Shown piece by piece: positions 1 through 8,552 of a DNA stretch of 64,000 nucleotides (positions are counted from its first letter, which is position 1; the number at the start of each line of letters is the position of its first letter). Location of the stretch: the NCBI RefSeq assembly GCF_902499045.1, contig NZ_CABVPL010000035.1:1-64000 (forward strand), written 5' to 3'. Position numbers and translations under genes: made by a program. The notes beneath the pieces are model-generated. The model saw only the letters and a list, made by a program, of their open reading frames with translations, was not told the origin of the DNA and ran no database searches. Source of the stretch: Burkholderia latens. Lineage in GTDB: Bacteria; Pseudomonadota; Gammaproteobacteria; Burkholderiales; Burkholderiaceae.

Positions 1-1760
1 GCGTCGCTGCCGGAGCCCGTGCATGCGGCAGCGGCTCCGGCCGCGCGCACGCCGCCGCTTTCGGCGACGGGCGACCACGCGGGGCTGACGGGCGGCAGCG
101 GCGGCGGCGCGAGCGGCGAGAATTCCTGCTCGGCATGCACGACCTTGCCGTCGACGACCGTCAGCACCGACGACAGCTGCGGTATCCGCGGCACGTCGAT
201 CGTGAAGTAGTCGTCGCTCAGCACCGCGAAGTCCGCATACCGGCCGGGCACGAGCGCGCCCTTGCGGTGTTCGTCCGCGGAAAACCACGCACTGCCCACC
301 GTGTAGCGGCGCAGCGCCTCCATCCGGCCGAGCCGGTTGCCCGGCGGATAAAGCGCGGTGCCGCCCACGCTGCGGCCCGACACCATCCAGTACAGCGCGA
401 CGAACGGGTTGTAGCTGCCGGCGCCCGTCGCGCCGGAGCCCGCGCCGACCGGCAGCCCGGCCGCGAGCATCGCGCGGATCGGCGGCGCGCGCGTGGCCGC
501 TGCGGCGCCGTGGCGCGCGATGAACGCCTCGCCCTGGAACGCCATGCGCGGCTGCACGGTGATGCCGCCGCCGAGCGCGGCGACGCGCGCGATGTTCGCA
601 TCCGAAATCGTCTCGCACCGGTCGAAGCACCAGCGCAGCCCGTCGAACGGTATCTCGCGGTTCACCGCCTCGAACACGTTCAGGAAGCGGCCGATCGATT
701 CGTCGTACGTCGCATGCAGCCGGAACGGCCAGCGATGACGCACCAGCAGGCGCACGACGGCCGTCAATCCGGCTTCGATCGACGCGCTCAGCGCTGCGCG
801 CGGCTCCATGAAATTGCCGAGATCGACCGCCGAGAACAGCAGCCGCTCGCCCGCGCCGTTCGCGCGCAGGAACGCGTCGCCGTCGCCGGGCGCCGTCAGC
901 GCGATCCACTGCGCGAAATCGTCGAGTTCGCGGCCGGCGTGCCGCGCGCCGAGGTGGTACGCGATGCGCAGCGTCAGCTCGCCGCGCTGCGCGAGCGCCA
1001 TGACGGCCGCGTAGTCGTCCGGATACGCGAGGCCGTCGCCGCCGGCGTCGATCGCGCTCGTCACGCCGACACGGTTCAGCGCACGCATGAAGTGCCGCGT
1101 CGAGTTGATCCGGTCGGCCGCATCGAGCGCCGGCGCGTACGCCAGCGCCGCTGAAAGCACAGCCGGATCCGGACGCGCGAGCAACAGGCCGGTCGGCCGC
1201 CCGTGACGGTCGCGCCGCAGTTCGCCGCCTGGCGGATCCGGTGTGTCGCGGCCGTAGCCGAGCGCGCGCAGCGCGGCCGCATTCAGCCACGCGCTGTCGG
1301 ACAGATGCTGGACGAACACCGGCGTATCGGGCGCGATCGCGTTCAGCTCGGCGGCGGTCGGGCCGCGCTTTTCCGCGAACTGCAACGCGGTCCAGCCGCC
1401 CGCCACGCGCGCCCACTGCGGCGCGGGCGTCCGCCGCACCTGCCGGCCCAGCAGGTCGAGCGCGTCGGCGAGCGTCGGCACGCCGTCCCAGCGCAGCTCG
1501 AGGTTGAAGTTCATTGCGCCGCGTATCGCCTGCAGGTGCGCGTCGATCAGGCCCGGAATCACGGTGCGGCCGTGCAGGTCGATGCAGACCGTGGCGTCAT
1601 GCGCATGGCGCAGCACGTCGCGATCGTCGCCGGTCGCGACGATGCGCCCGTCCTTCACGGCGAGCGCGCTGACGAACGAGCGCTGGTCGTCCTGGGTCGC
1701 GATCTTGCCATTGAAGACGACGAGGTCCGCCGAGCGCGCGGGTTGCGTCGCGCTAAGCAC
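1..1760 (-). CDS. YtcJ-like amidohydrolase, 3' end outside the window; metal ligands altered
   Basis: Amidohydrolase-superfamily protein of the long YtcJ type, whose members hydrolyse amide-like bonds. The start is the GTG at 1760, preceded by GGGAGGG at good spacing; the reading frame leaves the window at base 1, so the C-terminus is missing. The fold is recognisable from PGLIDAHLQAIRG (around residue 72), FRLHATYDES, CETISD, GGGI and a YNPFVALYW segment. Several ligands conserved in active relatives are replaced: the strand-1 HxH is HLQ, the usual FDHAET-type His is Arg (FDRCET), and the strand-8 Asp motif (GTDA-like) reads GSGAT. The strand-5 His (RLHAT) is kept. It lies 129 bases downstream of the large regulator at 1890-5015 on the same strand and may be co-transcribed with it. 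Family assignment is firm; activity is doubtful. Confidence 0.85.
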   Translation of the reverse strand, partial: MLSATQPARSADLVVFNGKIATQDDQRSFVSALAVKDGRIVATGDDRDVLRHAHDATVCIDLHGRTVIPGLIDAHLQAIRGAMNFNLELRWDGVPTLADALDLLGRQVRRTPAPQWARVAGGWTALQFAEKRGPTAAELNAIAPDTPVFVQHLSDSAWLNAAALRALGYGRDTPDPPGGELRRDRHGRPTGLLLARPDPAVLSAALAYAPALDAADRINSTRHFMRALNRVGVTSAIDAGGDGLAYPDDYAAVMALAQRGELTLRIAYHLGARHAGRELDDFAQWIALTAPGDGDAFLRANGAGERLLFSAVDLGNFMEPRAALSASIEAGLTAVVRLLVRHRWPFRLHATYDESIGRFLNVFEAVNREIPFDGLRWCFDRCETISDANIARVAALGGGITVQPRMAFQGEAFIARHGAAAATRAPPIRAMLAAGLPVGAGSGATGAGSYNPFVALYWMVSGRSVGGTALYPPGNRLGRMEALRRYTVGSAWFSADEHRKGALVPGRYADFAVLSDDYFTIDVPRIPQLSSVLTVVDGKVVHAEQEFSPLAPPPLPPVSPAWSPVAESGGVRAAGAAAACTGSGSD

Positions 1761-1889
1761 CGTCGGCCCTCCCGTGCGCAACCGCGCGAATGCGCCGCAT
1801 CGGCAAACACACGAACGTGGCCGCGCCGCCCGCATCGGCGCGCATGCCGCGATTGCGCAGCCGCGCTGCTGCAACGGATTCGCGCATCG

Positions 1890-4800
1890 TCAGGCCGCCT
1901 GCTGCGCCGCATCGGCGGCGTCGTGCCGCGCGCGAGTCCGGCACGGCGCGGTGGGCGCGTCCTGGCGGACGAAGCTCTGCACGCGCAGCAGCCGGCGCAC
2001 GTCGTGCGCGCGCGAGCCCGGATCGAAGTGTCGCGCGACGCCGGCCACCAGCGTCGACGCGTGCGCGGTGCGCCCGCGCTCGATCAGGTGATCGGCAAGA
2101 TCCAGCGCGCTGCGCAGCGCCCACATCGCCGCCCCCTGCGCGTTGGCGGTCTGGATCGCCATCTGCAGATGACGATGTCCGTCGGCCTCGTACGCGACCG
2201 CGCAATCGGCGGACGCGGTACGCGCCTGTTCGAGCATCACGATACCTCTCACGCGCAACAGTTCGGGGACGAACAGATGCTCGCCGTGCGCGCGGCAGCG
2301 CGCGAGCGTCGCATCGAGCCGCGCGCGCGCCTCGGCCGCGCGGCCGGTGCGCACGAGGCCCTCCGCATACGCGACGTTCAGCGGCGCGAGCAGCCGCCGG
2401 AAGCCGCTCGCCTCGACGCGCCGCAGCGCGGGTTCGAGCCGTGCGACGCCCGCGCCGGGATGGCCGGCCTGGATGTCGAACTGGCCGGTCAGGCATTCGG
2501 CATGACTGCGCCAGATGTCGAAGCCGTGCGCTTCGGCGGTCGCGCGCAGCGTCGCGAGATAGTCGGTCGTGACGTCGTGGTCGCCGTAGCGCAGCGCGAT
2601 CGGCACGGCGGCCGCGCCCAGCACGACGCACAGCGCGAGCGCCGACGGGCCGCGGCGCGCGCAGTCGACCGCATGCGCGGCGATGCGCATCGCCTCGTCC
2701 GGATCGCCCTGCATCCAGACGAGCCGCGTGAGCATCGTGCGCGCGAGCGTCGTCATGTCGACGCCGAGCGCGGCCTGCGCGCACGGCGGTTCGCCTGCAT
2801 CCGCGAGTTCGGCCGTCGCGGCTTCCAGCCGCTCGCGCGCCTGCGCATGCTCGCCGAAGTAATGCAGCGACGTCGCGACCATCGCGTTCGCGAGCAGCCG
2901 CTGCGATCGGTCGCCGCGCCGCTCGGCCGCGCGCTCGAAACGCGTTGCGTAGCGCAACGATTCGTGGATGTCGGACAGCGTCAGCATCGCGTGCCACAGC
3001 CCGACCAGCGCACGCGCGTCGAATGCGTCGTCGCCGATGTGCGTCGCCAGACCGAGCGTGCGGTCCCACATCGCGGCGGCAGCGAGCGCGTCGCCGTCGG
3101 TATGCAGCAGCGCCGACGCGCACGCCGCGCGCAGCCGCATCTCGCGCGCGGCATCGACCGGATCGGCGGTGCTCGTGTCGAGCCGGTCGAGCACCCGGCG
3201 CGCCCGCGCCGCGCATTCGCGCATCCGCGCGGGCTCCAGCAGCGCGCGGGCGAGCAGGTCGGGTTCGGGCACGCCGGCGGGCGCGGCCGAGTCCGCCGGT
3301 TCGGCCGCGGCCTGGCCGGGGGCGTCGTACGGCCGCATGTTGTCCGGCTGCAAGTCGTTCGGTTGCGCGCCGGGCTGTTGCGAATCGGCCTGTTGCGCAT
3401 CCGCATGTTGCATATCGGCCAGTTGCGAATCGACCGGCGGCATATCGGTCAGCTGCATATCAACCGGTTGCGCATCGGCCGGCGGCATATCGTCAGGCTG
3501 CGCATCCGCCAGCGGCGCAACGGCCGACGCCTGTGCCGCCGCGCCGTCAGCCGCTGCCCCACGCGACTGCGCTTGTCCGCGCGCGTACTGCGCGTGCCGC
3601 GCGGCGATGCGCTCGAATTCGCCTTCGTTATGCAGCTTTTCCAGCGCGTACGCGCGCGTCGATTCGGTCAGCCGGTAACGCGCATACGCGCCGTGGAACT
3701 CGACGGTCACGAGCGACTTCGCGACGAGTTCGCCGAGCACCGCGATCATGTCGGCGGCCGACGTGTCGGGCTCGGTCGCAACCGCGCGCGCGGCATCGAA
3801 CGTGAACGGACCGATGAAGCACCCCATCCGCCGGAACAGCGCGCGCGCGGCCGGATCCAGCAGCACGTAGCTCCAGTCGAACGTCGCGCGCAGTGTCTGA
3901 TGACGCGGCAATGCCGAGCGCAGCCCGCCCGTCAGCAGATTGAGCCGGTCGTCGAGGCGAGACGCGACGATCGCGAGCCCGAGCGTCGCCACGCGCGCCG
4001 CCGCGAGTTCGATCGCGAGCGGCAGTCCGTCGAGCCGCCGGCAGATGTCCGCGACGAGCCGCACGCCCGCGTCGTCGACCGGACAAGCGGGCGCGGCCGC
4101 GCGCACGCGCTCCAGGAACAGCTCGACGGCGGAACAGCGGACGATTTCGTCGGCGGACGCATCGCCGTCCGGCACCGCGAGGGGACTCATGCGCAGCACC
4201 GCTTCGGCCGAGATATGCAGCGGCTCGCGGCTCGTCACGAGCACGCGCAGCGGCGCGGCGCACGACGTGAGCGTTTCGACGAGGGTCGCGACCAGATCGA
4301 CGATGTGCTCGGCATTGTCGAGCACCAGCAGGCAGCGCGACGCGGCGAACGCTGCGCCGATGCGCTCGATGGCCGGCACGCCGTGCGTGTCGAGACCGAG
4401 TTCGGACGCGAGCGCGATCAGCACGTCGTCGCGCGTCGATGCGCGGGCCAGTTCGACGAACAGCACGTGTTCGCGCGAACGGCTGCGCACGACGTGCGCG
4501 ACGTGCACGGCGAGGCTCGTCTTGCCGATGCCGCCGGCGCCGACCAACGTCACGACCGGCGTGCGTTCCAGCATGTCGACGATCTGTGCGATTTCGGCGT
4601 CGCGACCGACGAGCGGCGCCGGCGGCGGCGACGCCGCCGGCGCGGGCGACACGACGGCGGCGGCCGGGCGGGCCTCCGCGCGCGCTTCCGCGAGTTCGGC
4701 CGCGGGCACCGGCACGGGCATCGAAGACGCGCTCGCGACCAGCAGGTAGCCGCGGCCGGGCACCGTCTTGATCAGATCGCGGCTCGTGCCGAGCGCCTTG

Positions 4801-5015
4801 CGCAGCGTCGCGACGTGCACCTGCAGGCGATTTTCCTCGACGATCAGGCCCGGCCAGACCGCGTCCATGATGTCGTCTTTCGACACGACCGAACCGCTCG
4901 CGCGGTGCAGGACTTCGAGGATGTCGAGCGCGCGTGCGCCGATGCGCAGCGACGCGCCGTGACGGCGAATGTCGCGCTGCTCGAAATCGACCGACAAAGT
5001 TCCGATCTGGATCAT
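1890..5015 (-). CDS. Winged-helix / NTPase / TPR transcriptional regulator (1041 aa)
   Basis: Large one-component regulator. Residues 1-95 form an OmpR/ToxR-type winged helix (ends LIKTVPGRGYLLV). An Ala/Pro-rich linker follows, then a STAND/NB-ARC-like NTPase with Walker A GAGGIGKTS (about 159-167), Walker B-like LLVLDNAEH (about 230) and a GLPLAIELAAAR motif near 340. Residues 503-567 are a 13-unit pentapeptide repeat, and the rest is helical TPR-like repeat that would sense a ligand or partner. The ATG at 5015 follows GGAGG. Such proteins usually activate transcription after nucleotide-dependent switching; the target is unknown, but the adjacent same-strand amidohydrolase is the obvious candidate. 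It is transcribed away from the AraC gene at 5432 across a 416-base gap. Confidence 0.88.
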   Translation of the reverse strand: MIQIGTLSVDFEQRDIRRHGASLRIGARALDILEVLHRASGSVVSKDDIMDAVWPGLIVEENRLQVHVATLRKALGTSRDLIKTVPGRGYLLVASASSMPVPVPAAELAEARAEARPAAAVVSPAPAASPPPAPLVGRDAEIAQIVDMLERTPVVTLVGAGGIGKTSLAVHVAHVVRSRSREHVLFVELARASTRDDVLIALASELGLDTHGVPAIERIGAAFAASRCLLVLDNAEHIVDLVATLVETLTSCAAPLRVLVTSREPLHISAEAVLRMSPLAVPDGDASADEIVRCSAVELFLERVRAAAPACPVDDAGVRLVADICRRLDGLPLAIELAAARVATLGLAIVASRLDDRLNLLTGGLRSALPRHQTLRATFDWSYVLLDPAARALFRRMGCFIGPFTFDAARAVATEPDTSAADMIAVLGELVAKSLVTVEFHGAYARYRLTESTRAYALEKLHNEGEFERIAARHAQYARGQAQSRGAAADGAAAQASAVAPLADAQPDDMPPADAQPVDMQLTDMPPVDSQLADMQHADAQQADSQQPGAQPNDLQPDNMRPYDAPGQAAAEPADSAAPAGVPEPDLLARALLEPARMRECAARARRVLDRLDTSTADPVDAAREMRLRAACASALLHTDGDALAAAAMWDRTLGLATHIGDDAFDARALVGLWHAMLTLSDIHESLRYATRFERAAERRGDRSQRLLANAMVATSLHYFGEHAQARERLEAATAELADAGEPPCAQAALGVDMTTLARTMLTRLVWMQGDPDEAMRIAAHAVDCARRGPSALALCVVLGAAAVPIALRYGDHDVTTDYLATLRATAEAHGFDIWRSHAECLTGQFDIQAGHPGAGVARLEPALRRVEASGFRRLLAPLNVAYAEGLVRTGRAAEARARLDATLARCRAHGEHLFVPELLRVRGIVMLEQARTASADCAVAYEADGHRHLQMAIQTANAQGAAMWALRSALDLADHLIERGRTAHASTLVAGVARHFDPGSRAHDVRRLLRVQSFVRQDAPTAPCRTRARHDAADAAQQAA
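3315..3509 (-). repeat. 13 x 15-bp tandem repeat encoding pentapeptides
   Basis: Degenerate in-frame minisatellite inside the large regulator. Read on the minus strand it gives 13 consecutive five-residue units of the form xDxQP (for example ADAQP, DDMPP, VDMQL, ADSQQ, NDLQP). It sits between the NTPase and the TPR region, is hydrophilic and Pro/Gln/Asp-rich, and is probably a flexible linker whose copy number can vary between strains. Confidence 0.85.
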
Positions 5016-5431
5016 GGCCGCCTCCGGGTACCTCGGGATGAACGCCCGGCGAACGCGGCAGTTCGGCAGGCGGGAAGTTCAAGCCCGGCGCGCTGTCGCG
5101 CCGGACGCAAAAAATGGCGAAATTCGGCTCGAGTGTAGACGGCCGCTCCGCGAAAATCTTGAAGGAAAATGCGCTGACCCGCGCATCCGCGGCGCGCGCG
5201 ATCGAGTCGTTCACCCGCGCGCAAGAATCGGGGCGCTATACTGCGCCGAGCCGCGCGCGTACGCGCAGCGCGGGGCCGCGGCGAGCTATTCACTGGCCGC
5301 CGCACGCAAGCATTGAAAGCAATATGTCAGGAAAGAAAGCGGACGTTTATGCAAATTGATTTTGAACGTCCGCGCATCGATTTAAACTGGACTCGTGATG
5401 TCGCTCTTCGAGTCCCTCGCCCGGAAATTCC
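5016..5431. other. Divergent intergenic region, regulator / AraC
   Basis: Holds the promoters of the two divergent regulatory genes. The only strong signal is the inverted repeat at 5339-5373. It is more AT-rich near the AraC gene (around 5340-5395). No convincing small ORF was found. Confidence 0.6.
5339..5373. promoter_or_regulatory. Perfect 9-bp inverted repeat upstream of the AraC gene
   Basis: GCGGACGTT (5339-5347) and AACGTCCGC (5365-5373) are exact complements separated by 17 AT-rich bases, with centres about 26 bp apart (two and a half helical turns). It ends 58 bases before the AraC ATG. It could be an operator for a dimeric regulator (autoregulation) or a leader hairpin. Confidence 0.55.
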
Positions 5432-6352
5432 ATGTCTGACTCCGTCATCGCAGCGACTGCGAAACCGCCCGCGCCGCTGCCGAAAGACACGCTCGGCTGT
5501 GTGTCGAGCCTGCTGTCGAAGGATGTCGAAACGGCGTCCGGCGGCCTGAAACTCCACCGCAAATGCATGCGCGACGCGCATGTCGAGCGCATCGACATGC
5601 CCGCGTGCGACCGCGGCTTTCTCGTCGGCGTGTCGCTGAACGGCGGCCACCGCCGCACGCTGTATGGGCGCGCAGGCGCGACCGAGCGCCGGTTCCAGCA
5701 TCACTCGATCTACATTCGCGACTTTTCCCGCCAATTCCGCGCCGATCTCTACGGCAACTTCGACTTCGTGCTCGTCGAACTGCCGCACGCGTATCTGGAA
5801 CGCGTCGGCCCGGAGCACGGCGGCAATCCGGTCGGCGGCCTCACGTGCCGGGCGGACATGCGCGATCCGGTGCTGGGCCATCTTGCGCACGCGGTCGCGG
5901 ACAGCCTCGACGCGCCGGGGCCGCTGAACACGCTGTTCATCGAGCAGGTCGGCCTCGCGATCGGCACGCACCTCGTGCGCCGCTACGGCAACGCGCGCAC
6001 GCGCGAACTGGAAAGCAAAGGCGTGCTGTCGCCGGCGAAGGTGGCGCTCGCGAAGGAACTGCTGATGGAAAAGGCGGACCTCGGCGTGTCGATCGAGGAA
6101 GTGGCGAACGAATGCGAGCTGTCGCGCGGCTACTTCATCCGCGCGTTTTCGCGCACCACCGGCCGCACGCCGCACCAGTGGCTGCTCGAACAGCGGGTGA
6201 TGCGCGCACGCGAGTTGATCGAAACGTCCGACATGACGCTCGCCGACATCGCGGTCGTATGCGGTTTCGCCGACCAGAGCCATCTGAACCGCGTATTCGC
6301 GCGGATCGTCGGCCATCCGCCCGGCGCGTGGCGGCGCGCACGCGCGCGTTGA
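5432..6352 (+). CDS. AraC-family transcriptional regulator (306 aa)
   Basis: Transcriptional regulator with a sensor-like N-terminal half (residues 1-195, no metal or catalytic motif seen) and a C-terminal AraC/XylS double helix-turn-helix (about 205-303), recognisable from the second recognition helix segment LADIAVVCGFADQSHLNRVF and the closing GHPPGAWRR. The length is typical for the family. The ATG at 5432 follows a weak ribosome site; no better in-frame start is near. It is convergent with the metallo-hydrolase at 6381-7412 with only 28 bases between them, filled by a hairpin. Target genes are not evident; the inverted repeat at 5339-5373 may be its own operator. Confidence 0.88.
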   Translation: MSDSVIAATAKPPAPLPKDTLGCVSSLLSKDVETASGGLKLHRKCMRDAHVERIDMPACDRGFLVGVSLNGGHRRTLYGRAGATERRFQHHSIYIRDFSRQFRADLYGNFDFVLVELPHAYLERVGPEHGGNPVGGLTCRADMRDPVLGHLAHAVADSLDAPGPLNTLFIEQVGLAIGTHLVRRYGNARTRELESKGVLSPAKVALAKELLMEKADLGVSIEEVANECELSRGYFIRAFSRTTGRTPHQWLLEQRVMRARELIETSDMTLADIAVVCGFADQSHLNRVFARIVGHPPGAWRRARAR

Positions 6353-6358
6353 CCGTCG

Positions 6359-6379
6359 GCACGGCGCGCTACGCCGTGC
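6359..6379. terminator. Bidirectional hairpin between convergent genes
   Basis: GCACGGCG (6359-6366), loop CGCTA, CGCCGTGC (6372-6379): perfect 8-bp GC-rich stem filling the gap between two convergent stop codons. There is no T tract. Confidence 0.6.
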
Positions 6380-6380
6380 G

Positions 6381-7412
6381 TCACGGCACCGCCGTCGCAT
6401 CGTAGTTGACCGGCACCCAGTCGTACCGCGCACCATCGCGGCGCAGGTGGCCGAGGCCCGGAAACGCGATATGCGCGGCACCGACGAGATAGCGCCGCGC
6501 CGCGACACGCGCGAGCGTATCCCGCCGCGTGCGGCGTGCAGCGGCGGCATCGCTGTCGTACTGGACCGTCGCGTTCACGTCGCGCAACTGGATCGCCGCC
6601 ACGTGCACGATGTCGCCCCACGCGAGCATCCCCGCGTTCCCGCTTTCGATCAGATACGCGGTATGGCCCGGCGTATGGCCGGGCATCGGCACCGCGCGAA
6701 TGCCCGGCGCGAGCGTCGCTTCGCCGCGAAACGTCTTGAAGCGGCCTGCCGCGGCATAGGGTGCGACCGCCGCGGCGGCCGCATCGAAAAACGATGCGAG
6801 GAACGCAGGCGCGCGCGCCTTGTTCGCGGGATCGAGCCAGTAATCGGCTTCCACCGCGTTCGCCCGCACGATCGCATTCGGAAACGTCATCGCGCCATTC
6901 GACGCGATGCCGCCGACATGGTCCTTGTGCAGATGCGTGAGCAGTACTTCGTCGATCTGCGCGGGTGCGTAACCGGCCGCTCGCAGGCTGTCCAGCAGCT
7001 TGCCGCAGCAGTCGCCGTACAGCGTGCCGGCACCCGCGTCGACAAGCACCCGCTTCGAGCCGGTATCGACCAGGAACGCGTTGATCGAACCTTGCACCGG
7101 CGGTTCCAGGAACGCGCGATCGAGGTCGCGCCGGATCTCCTTCTTCGAGATGTCGCGGAACACCGTATCGATTGGAAACGGATGCGTGCCGTCGGACAGC
7201 GCGATCACCGTGAAGGCGCCGATCCTCTGCCGGTAGAAACCAGGGGGCTGCTGCCCCACGACGGGCGCCGGCGCGGATCGTGCATCCGCGTGGGCGCCGG
7301 CGGACGGATCAGCCTGCGCGAACGCGGCGGACGCGAGCAGGCTGGCGCATCCGGCCGCAACGAACAAACGGGCTGCACGCGCGACGATGGCGTGCCGTGA
7401 CAGGTTCTTCAT
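6381..7412 (-). CDS. Exported metallo-beta-lactamase-fold hydrolase (343 aa)
   Basis: Periplasmic MBL-fold metallo-hydrolase. The N-terminus MKNLSRH followed by a hydrophobic stretch ending ASAAFAQA is a signal peptide with an AxA cleavage site. The zinc motif THLHKDHVGG (HxHxDH form) is present, followed by MPGHTPGHT (third His), the bridging Asp in WGDIVH and the final His in GAAHIAFPG. The closest recognised group is the lactonase/hydrolase type of MBL protein; the substrate is not predictable. The ATG at 7412 is preceded by GGAG; a longer in-frame start at 7472 would put 20 extra residues before the signal peptide and is rejected. It is divergent from the LysR gene at 7631, which probably controls it. 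Confidence 0.88.
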   Translation of the reverse strand: MKNLSRHAIVARAARLFVAAGCASLLASAAFAQADPSAGAHADARSAPAPVVGQQPPGFYRQRIGAFTVIALSDGTHPFPIDTVFRDISKKEIRRDLDRAFLEPPVQGSINAFLVDTGSKRVLVDAGAGTLYGDCCGKLLDSLRAAGYAPAQIDEVLLTHLHKDHVGGIASNGAMTFPNAIVRANAVEADYWLDPANKARAPAFLASFFDAAAAAVAPYAAAGRFKTFRGEATLAPGIRAVPMPGHTPGHTAYLIESGNAGMLAWGDIVHVAAIQLRDVNATVQYDSDAAAARRTRRDTLARVAARRYLVGAAHIAFPGLGHLRRDGARYDWVPVNYDATAVP

Positions 7413-7463
7413 GATTTCTCCAGGACGACCCATGCGCGCGCACGGCCCCGAATCCGGCCGCGC

Positions 7464-7484
7464 GCGCGACACGCGATGTCGCGC
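7464..7484. promoter_or_regulatory. 8-bp dyad in the MBL / LysR divergent region
   Basis: GCGCGACA and TGTCGCGC are perfect complements around CGCGA. The dyad is centred about 62 bases upstream of the hydrolase start, between it and the divergent LysR gene. LysR regulators usually bind a dyad in exactly such a divergent region; assignment to this LysR is inference. Confidence 0.45.
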
Positions 7485-7523
7485 AGCTTATCGGCCGCGG
7501 TGGCGAAAATCCTTGAGCCGCAC

Positions 7524-7540
7524 CTGAATTGTCCTGAACG
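7524..7540. promoter_or_regulatory. TTCAG-N5-TTCAG direct repeat, copy 1
   Basis: On the plus strand CTGAATTGTCCTGAACG; on the minus strand two TTCAG units 10 bp apart. It lies 112 bases upstream of the MBL-hydrolase start. A near-identical element occurs at 12074-12090. Confidence 0.45.
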
Positions 7541-7630
7541 TCCGGCATGCGAGCGCGACCGCCGCGCCGCCCGCCGCTAGAATGCGAACCGCATGCAACG
7601 CGACGTTGCGACACGCACAAGGGCGACTCC

Positions 7631-8536
7631 ATGGACAAATTCTCGGCACTGCGCGCATTCGTCGAAGTAGCGGAAGCCGGCGGCTTCTCCAGCGCGGGGC
7701 GGCGCCTCGATCTCGCCGCGTCGTCGGTGGTGCGCGCGGTGGACGCGCTCGAGGCATCGCTCGGCACCGTGCTGCTGAACCGCACGACGCGGCAGGTCAC
7801 GCTGTCGGATGCGGGCGCCGTCTACTACGCGCGTGCGAAACGCGTGCTCGAGGAACTCGCCGACGCCGATGCGCTCGTCGCCGATCGCGGCGACGAGCCG
7901 TCGGGGCCGCTGCGCGTGTCGGTGCCGGTCGCATTCGGGTTGCGCCGCATCGCGCCGCACGTCGCCGCGTTCGTCGCGCGCCATCCGAAGCTCGACGTCG
8001 ACCTGCAACTGACCGACGAGCGCGTCGACCTCGTGAGCGCGCGGATCGACGTCGCGATCCGGCTCGGCGACGCGGCCCCGACCGCCGACGTCGTCGCGCG
8101 GCCGCTCGGCACGTTCCGCCGCTACGTGGTCGCGAGCCGCGCGTATCTCGACACGCACGGCACGCCGGCGACGCCGGGCGAGCTGGTCGATCACGCGTGC
8201 CTGCGCTTTCACTTCGGCGTCGACCAGCAGACGTGGACGTTCGCCGACGCGCAACGGACGACGCAGGTGATCGTCGCCGGACGGCTGAAATCGAATCACA
8301 GCGAGGTGTTGCGCGCGGCCGCGCTCGACGGCGCCGGCATCGCGCTGCTGCCCGACTGGCTGGTCGGCGCGGATATCGAAGCCGGCCGCCTGCAGCGGCT
8401 GTTCGAGCAGTACGACGTGACGCCGGGCTCCGCGCGCGCGGTGATCACCGCGCTGTACCTGCCGAACCAGCGCGGCTCGAAGCGCGTGACCGCGTTCGTG
8501 GACTTCGTCGAATCGCTCGCGCGCGCGCAGCGCTGA
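7631..8536 (+). CDS. LysR-family transcriptional regulator (301 aa)
   Basis: LysR-type regulator: N-terminal winged helix-turn-helix (MDKFSALRAFVEVAEAGGFS, residues 1-60) and a type-2 periplasmic-binding-like effector domain (about 90-295). The ATG at 7631 begins the conserved helix-turn-helix directly; an upstream in-frame ATG would add 28 low-quality residues. The leading sequence and the residues after the linker (GPLRVSVPVAFGLRRI) match the large CrgA/DsdC-like subgroup that typically controls a divergent neighbouring enzyme gene. Here that neighbour is the MBL hydrolase. Its 3' end is 16 bases from the convergent porin gene. Confidence 0.9.
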   Translation: MDKFSALRAFVEVAEAGGFSSAGRRLDLAASSVVRAVDALEASLGTVLLNRTTRQVTLSDAGAVYYARAKRVLEELADADALVADRGDEPSGPLRVSVPVAFGLRRIAPHVAAFVARHPKLDVDLQLTDERVDLVSARIDVAIRLGDAAPTADVVARPLGTFRRYVVASRAYLDTHGTPATPGELVDHACLRFHFGVDQQTWTFADAQRTTQVIVAGRLKSNHSEVLRAAALDGAGIALLPDWLVGADIEAGRLQRLFEQYDVTPGSARAVITALYLPNQRGSKRVTAFVDFVESLARAQR

Positions 8537-8552
8537 ACTGAAACGCGCCGCG

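Noticed and set aside
1203-5138. A 1311-codon plus-strand open frame
   Set aside because: It runs antisense to the large regulator and amidohydrolase, is extremely Arg-rich, and shows no domain; open only because of high GC at third positions.
5135-6550. Long minus-strand frame over the AraC gene
   Set aside because: Shadow of the AraC gene; no start signal or domain.
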